From positions 63,087,248 through 63,151,247 of the forward strand of contig NC_088711.1 in the NCBI RefSeq assembly GCF_963576615.1: a stretch of DNA of 64,000 nt. The letters are read 5' to 3'. A model generated the notes under the pieces. The model did no database searches. It worked only from the letters and a program-made list of their open reading frames with translations, and was not told where the DNA came from. Each line of letters opens with the position of its first letter. Position 1 is the first letter of the stretch. The stretch comes from Watersipora subatra. Lineage: Eukaryota; Bryozoa; Gymnolaemata; Cheilostomatida; Watersiporidae. This document shows positions 60,101 through 64,000 of this stretch, one piece after another. A program made the position numbers and the translations under genes.

Positions 60101-63100
60101 TTTAAATCTGTAGGTTTCCATATGACAGCGCAATGATCGTGCGTGGCCCAGTGATCGTGTGCAACGCATTGCTTGGGCTGCGATACAGTGTTTCCATAGC
60201 GTACGTAGGCGCCATGCTTGCATCGAACAGGGTTGGTAATTTTCGCTTGCTCTTTTGTACGGGAGACCAATTTCTTCGCGATATAAACTAAAACAGTCCT
60301 CCGTTTGCATTGTGGGATAGGTTGAAATGATCGAGCGGTGTATTGTGGGATACATCATCGCACTCACCCGTCGCAAGAGTCCATTCGGTTGGATCTTTGC
60401 GCTCATCGCGCGTTGACGTTTCCATATCACAGCTGGCCTACGTACGACGTCGCGCACCTTATTGCGCACTTTGCGCTGTCATATGGAAACCAGGCTTTAC
60501 TTTAGCTGCTTTTTTCAATCGAAACTTCAGTCAACCCTCACATACCTTTGGTCAACAAGAACTGAAGATGAAATTACGCACAAGTACCATCAGGTGCCAC
60601 TATAATTACAAAAATACTACCAAATTTTTCTACAAATTTGAGGTGTACGCAATTGGTATCCAGATGTTATATACTCGTACATACTCCCTACATGTAGCGA
60701 ATACAAAAACAACTTTAATTGACTCAAGGAGTATGACTCATTCAAGAGAATGGAAATAAATTATTCCAACTTATACACAGACCTTCCTTTGTGGGAAGGT
60801 TGTCAATGGCAACTGGAACACTGAGAAGCTATGAATGACCTAAGCAATGATTCCTAGGAATAATTCTGGTGAAACCTACTAAAGAAACAACTTGAACTTA
60901 CATGGGCAGTCAGCACACAGTACAACAAACAAGCGGGGACTAAAACTTCAAATACCTCGTCAATAGGCTTAGCTTCTGGTAGCTCCTTGAGCAGAGAGAG
61001 GGTCTCCTCAATGCTGAAGGAGGAAGTTGTGACCCACCTAGCGATGTTGGTTTTTAGCCGATCAGCGAGTCTCCGATCAAGTAGTGTGTCAAACAATTCG
61101 ATGCTCTGGTTGATTCTCATACTGTAAGACAAAAAATCTGAGTGACCCCTGCTCCATTCCGTCCATAATAGAGACATGTGTTCTCCTGCCACGGCACAGC
61201 AGGGTTATAAGACAAGCAGACCATTAAAAATTAAGAAATTAACGCTTGAAGTTTCACAGTAGCCTGTTAATAAATGGATAAAAATGCTGTGAGCGGATTA
61301 CAAGTTTTGACACAATTCCTAATATACTTGGAAAGCAGCAGACAGCATGTCAGTGTGCAGAGAAATGGAAACTACGTGACAAATATCCACAGAATACTCA
61401 ACAGTAGTGTATGTCACAAACAGTCAAATGTACATTGCTATTATATAACTTTATTACATGGTAGATTAAGCCTGGTTCACCTATCCTTTGCAATACAATA
61501 CAAGGAATGCAGCAATGACACACAAAGGATCTGCTAGCTACCTTCAGATGACCTTGTGCATACTTTGGTGGGCGCCAGTGACAAAATTTTGCAAAAATAT
61601 TTATCACGAAAAGTGTTTATGATAAGCATTCGTTTGATACCTGCACGTACCATAAACCTGGAGTTTATGTCGACATACCGCATAATGAATCCAATAAAAC
61701 CTTTTTAGCATAAATAAAATGTCCTTGCTGTAGGAAAAAAGTTCAGTTATTTTAGACTTGAAACGTTAATAAATATCTTGAACCCTAGGATTTATATAGA
61801 TCTTGGGCTATGGCTTCTGTTAATGCATCGGCACATATGTGCTTATCCACTGTTAACACTACCCAACTCTGCTAGTGTTTAACATAGCTCGCTTAAAATT
61901 GTGAGGGGTAATGTTTACCCCAATCACATACCCCTTTACGTGTAGGCAATTTAAAAACAACCTAAGATTGGGACAAGAGGGGAGAAAGCAGCAGCCTATG
62001 CTACATTTGTATATTAAGTATACATGTGTTATAGAGCCCTTAAAATACAAAAATGATTCCACAAATGCATATACAGTTGTGGCAATCACCTTTGTAAAGT
62101 TTTCATGTGATTCCATAAAAATTGGACGGCATTAGATTTCTAAATCTCAATGTGAAGAGAAAGGGAGTGGACTCAAGCATATCACATATAAAAGGGTGTG
62201 AAATCAAGCACATTTCACACAAAAGGGTGTGACATCAAATAGATCTCATAAGGAAGGTGTGAACTCAAGGTTGTCTCATATTAAAGGGAACATTGCGCTA
62301 ACCTGATGAGTGTCAGATGCTCTATGGTGGTCGGCAGCAGAGGCCTAGCAGCATTTGAATCTCTTGCCCTAACCTTGACAAAATGCTTTACACAATGAGC
62401 CGCATCCTTTTGCTCAATTAAGATGTAGTTCTGGAGGAGAGTGAAAAGATCATCTGAATCATGTGAGTTGCTCTGCAATTCCTCCATCAACTTCTGCATC
62501 GCTATACTCTTCTTAGAGTTGAGATTAAGTTGGACATGTTGCTGGTGCACCGTGTCCAACTGGCCCATCTCGTTGTTCTCCTGGTACCGCAACGCTTCAT
62601 ATTCCTTGGAAAACCTTTCACTTATCTCTTTGTTCATCTCCTCCGCCCCCTGCGGGTCACTTTTCTGCATCTCAACAACTCTCGCCCTTGCAGCATACCA
62701 CTCTTCCATTAACTGCAAAATATTTAAACTTTTTAATGAATTTTCCATCAAAAAACTAACAAAGGAAACGAGCAATAATTTTATAAAGTATGGCTAAAGT
62801 AACTGAAATACATGTAACTACATACTTTACTCGATTTCTCCTTGTTCATTTCTGCTTGCCTATGTTTAGCCAATTCATAGGCATCGTGCTCATTGTTGTA
62901 CAGGCCACCAATGAGCTTGAGGCCCAGGTACTTGTCGATCGCATCATCTTTCTCACTCTCTTCTTCCCCTGTCAAATGTTTTGTGGTTGACTTAATCAGG
63001 TTTCCACAGTTCACCACAAATAGTTACTAGCGGTAAAAGTGAATGAGCAGGTAAGGTGCCATTATTTAGACTTAAAGTTATACATGATGTCACAACACTC

Positions 63101-64000
63101 AACCATTTCAAGCAAATATAAAAAGTATTCTCTGTCAAGGATGTCTGAGAGACACTCTAAGAACTAGTACTATTTCTAATTACATATCAGTAGTTGGAGA
63201 ATTATTATTATTAGTGAGGGAATAATTCTAGAAAATATTTCTTGTCATTAGAGAGAAGGGAATGTAATGTCATTCAAGGAGATGCTAGCCTTATTCACTA
63301 TCTCAATATCGCGTCTTATAGTGCCGACGAAAAGCAGACAAAGGAATTACACAGTGAAACTAGCACATGACTAAAACCTATTGAAAAGCATTTCAAGAGA
63401 AATAGGTTTGTAGAATAAGTCGGTGTAATCACCTGGTGGGCAGCAGACATACTCGACACCAGACCAGAGATCTGTGCCGCATGGCAGCAATGTTCCAAAA
63501 CTGTGTACTACTAAGCCATTCTGATTTGCACAGCTCGTAGTAGCAAGACTGGACCAGTAGTTAAAACCCTTGCATGTATGATTCGGTTGTGTGTGCTCAA
63601 ACTCGCAAGCATCCGGAACCACAAGGACATCACTTTGAAAAGCTCCAGCCAGACATCTAAAAATGTGATCATCCGTCAATTAATATTGCAAAACAAGTAG
63701 ATTGTACGGCAATTCTTTCAAAAACTAATAAATACTTTATTGCTCCGAGTGACTGCTGTCAGCATTTGAAAAGTTTGAAATCTGAAATTCTCAATCTGTA
63801 AAAGTTTTCAAAGACTGTTTTCAACATGGCGACTAGATATAAAGAAAAAGCAAAATTCAAAATAATACGCCATAAGTACCTATAGGCTTGCACCGTGAAT
63901 GTGTCAGGATACTTGCAATCACTTGTCCCAAGGGGACACCATCCTTTAATGGTCATCTCATTTGTTGTCTCGACAACATTCCGTATGTCTAAGCCGGGAT
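54138..64000 (-). CDS. APP-like: Amyloid precursor protein homologue (APP/APPL/APL-1), ten 3' exons, 5' end outside window
   Basis: A single-pass type I membrane protein, secretase substrate and neuronal adhesion/trafficking receptor in other animals. Exons: 64000-63880 (partial), 63656-63433, 62968-62826, 62712-62303, 61121-60956, 58040-57932, 57019-56952, 56696-56612, 55079-54928, 54188-54138; all phases agree. Order of domains: end of the growth-factor-like domain (NVVETTNEMTIKGWC), copper-binding-type domain with its cysteines (CLAGAFQSDVLVVPDACEF to VEYVCCPPG), a very short acidic linker (EEESEKDD), E2 helical domain (DAIDKYLG, LMEEWYAARARV, MRINQSIELFDTLL), linker, membrane segment WPLIAFLITFGVVTTLFTIF, basic stop-transfer KRSKHRPKRR, and tail CPEDRH..NGYENPTYSLL. 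No Kunitz domain. The E2-to-membrane linker exons (58040-56612) are supported by phase rather than homology. Confidence 0.93.
55773..56344. repeat. 16-bp tandem array, about 35 copies, in APP intron
   Basis: Units of gagagcgacacgacat with variants (cagaaagagagcgacacg, tcacacgacat, ggcat). The minus strand has no stops in the unit, giving spurious 125-235 codon SCRVALM-type ORFs. It lies between the exons encoding the two halves of the membrane segment (56696-56612 and 55079-54928). Confidence 0.95.
58041..60955 (-). other. Large APP intron
   Basis: About 2.9 kb between the E2 exon and the first linker exon. Contains the inverted-repeat element at about 60100-60499; no additional exon was recognised in 58100-60050. 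Confidence 0.5.
60100..60499. mobile_element. Inverted-repeat element related to 23229-23568
   Basis: Left end ggtttccatatgacagcgca; right end (inverted) aaagcctggtttccatatga then cagcgca. The interior is CG-rich (gcgcgttgacg, acgtacgacgtcgcgc) compared with its AT-rich surroundings. Non-coding; ORFs here are fortuitous. Confidence 0.6.

Overview
This is eukaryotic nuclear DNA from an animal. It is AT-rich, its genes are split by GT-AG introns of about 0.07-5 kb, and repeats fill the non-coding space. Gene content (amyloid precursor protein family, pantothenate kinase, acid alpha-glucosidase family, tRNA-queuosine mannosyltransferase) marks a bilaterian metazoan. A spiralian invertebrate is my guess; the sequence alone does not settle the phylum.

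Layout. (1) About 0.5-6.9 kb, plus strand: the last four exons plus the stop of a pantothenate kinase gene (PANK1-3 type), whose final intron holds a 31-bp satellite. (2) 8.05-8.49 kb, plus strand: an intact 144-codon single-exon ORF of unknown function. (3) 14.6-35.8 kb, minus strand: a complete glycoside hydrolase family 31 gene (acid alpha-glucosidase/maltase-like). I reconstructed 18 coding exons whose intron phases all agree, giving 797 codons plus stop. The reading frame is intact, but the catalytic acid/base Asp is Lys and several sugar-binding residues are lost, so it looks like a pseudoenzyme. (4) 37.9-41.1 kb: a degenerate LTR retrotransposon on the minus strand with gag and a protease remnant but no reverse transcriptase or integrase. 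(5) 43.9-44.3 kb: a LINE reverse transcriptase fragment. (6) 44.4-53.4 kb, plus strand: a complete eight-exon gene for the tRNA-queuosine mannosyltransferase GTDC1/QTMAN (361 aa). (7) 54.1-64.0 kb, minus strand: the 3' ten exons of an amyloid precursor protein (APP/APPL/APL-1) homologue, from the end of the growth-factor-like domain to the conserved NPxY tail. The 5' end runs off the window. QTMAN and APP converge with about 0.75 kb between their stop codons.

These are unrelated housekeeping, lysosomal-type and neuronal-type genes; there is no operon or pathway cluster. The distinctive feature of the window is the amount of mobile and tandem DNA inside introns: TTAA-flanked elements, elements with 8-bp target duplications (including a three-layer nested insertion), TA-type and other short inverted-repeat elements, and at least seven tandem arrays. 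One array is made of units resembling a 5' splice site and abuts a real splice donor; another places the PANK stop codon inside a repeat unit.

No CRISPR array, rRNA or intact tRNA gene was seen. Exon boundaries come from reading splice consensus, phase and homology by eye, without transcript data.
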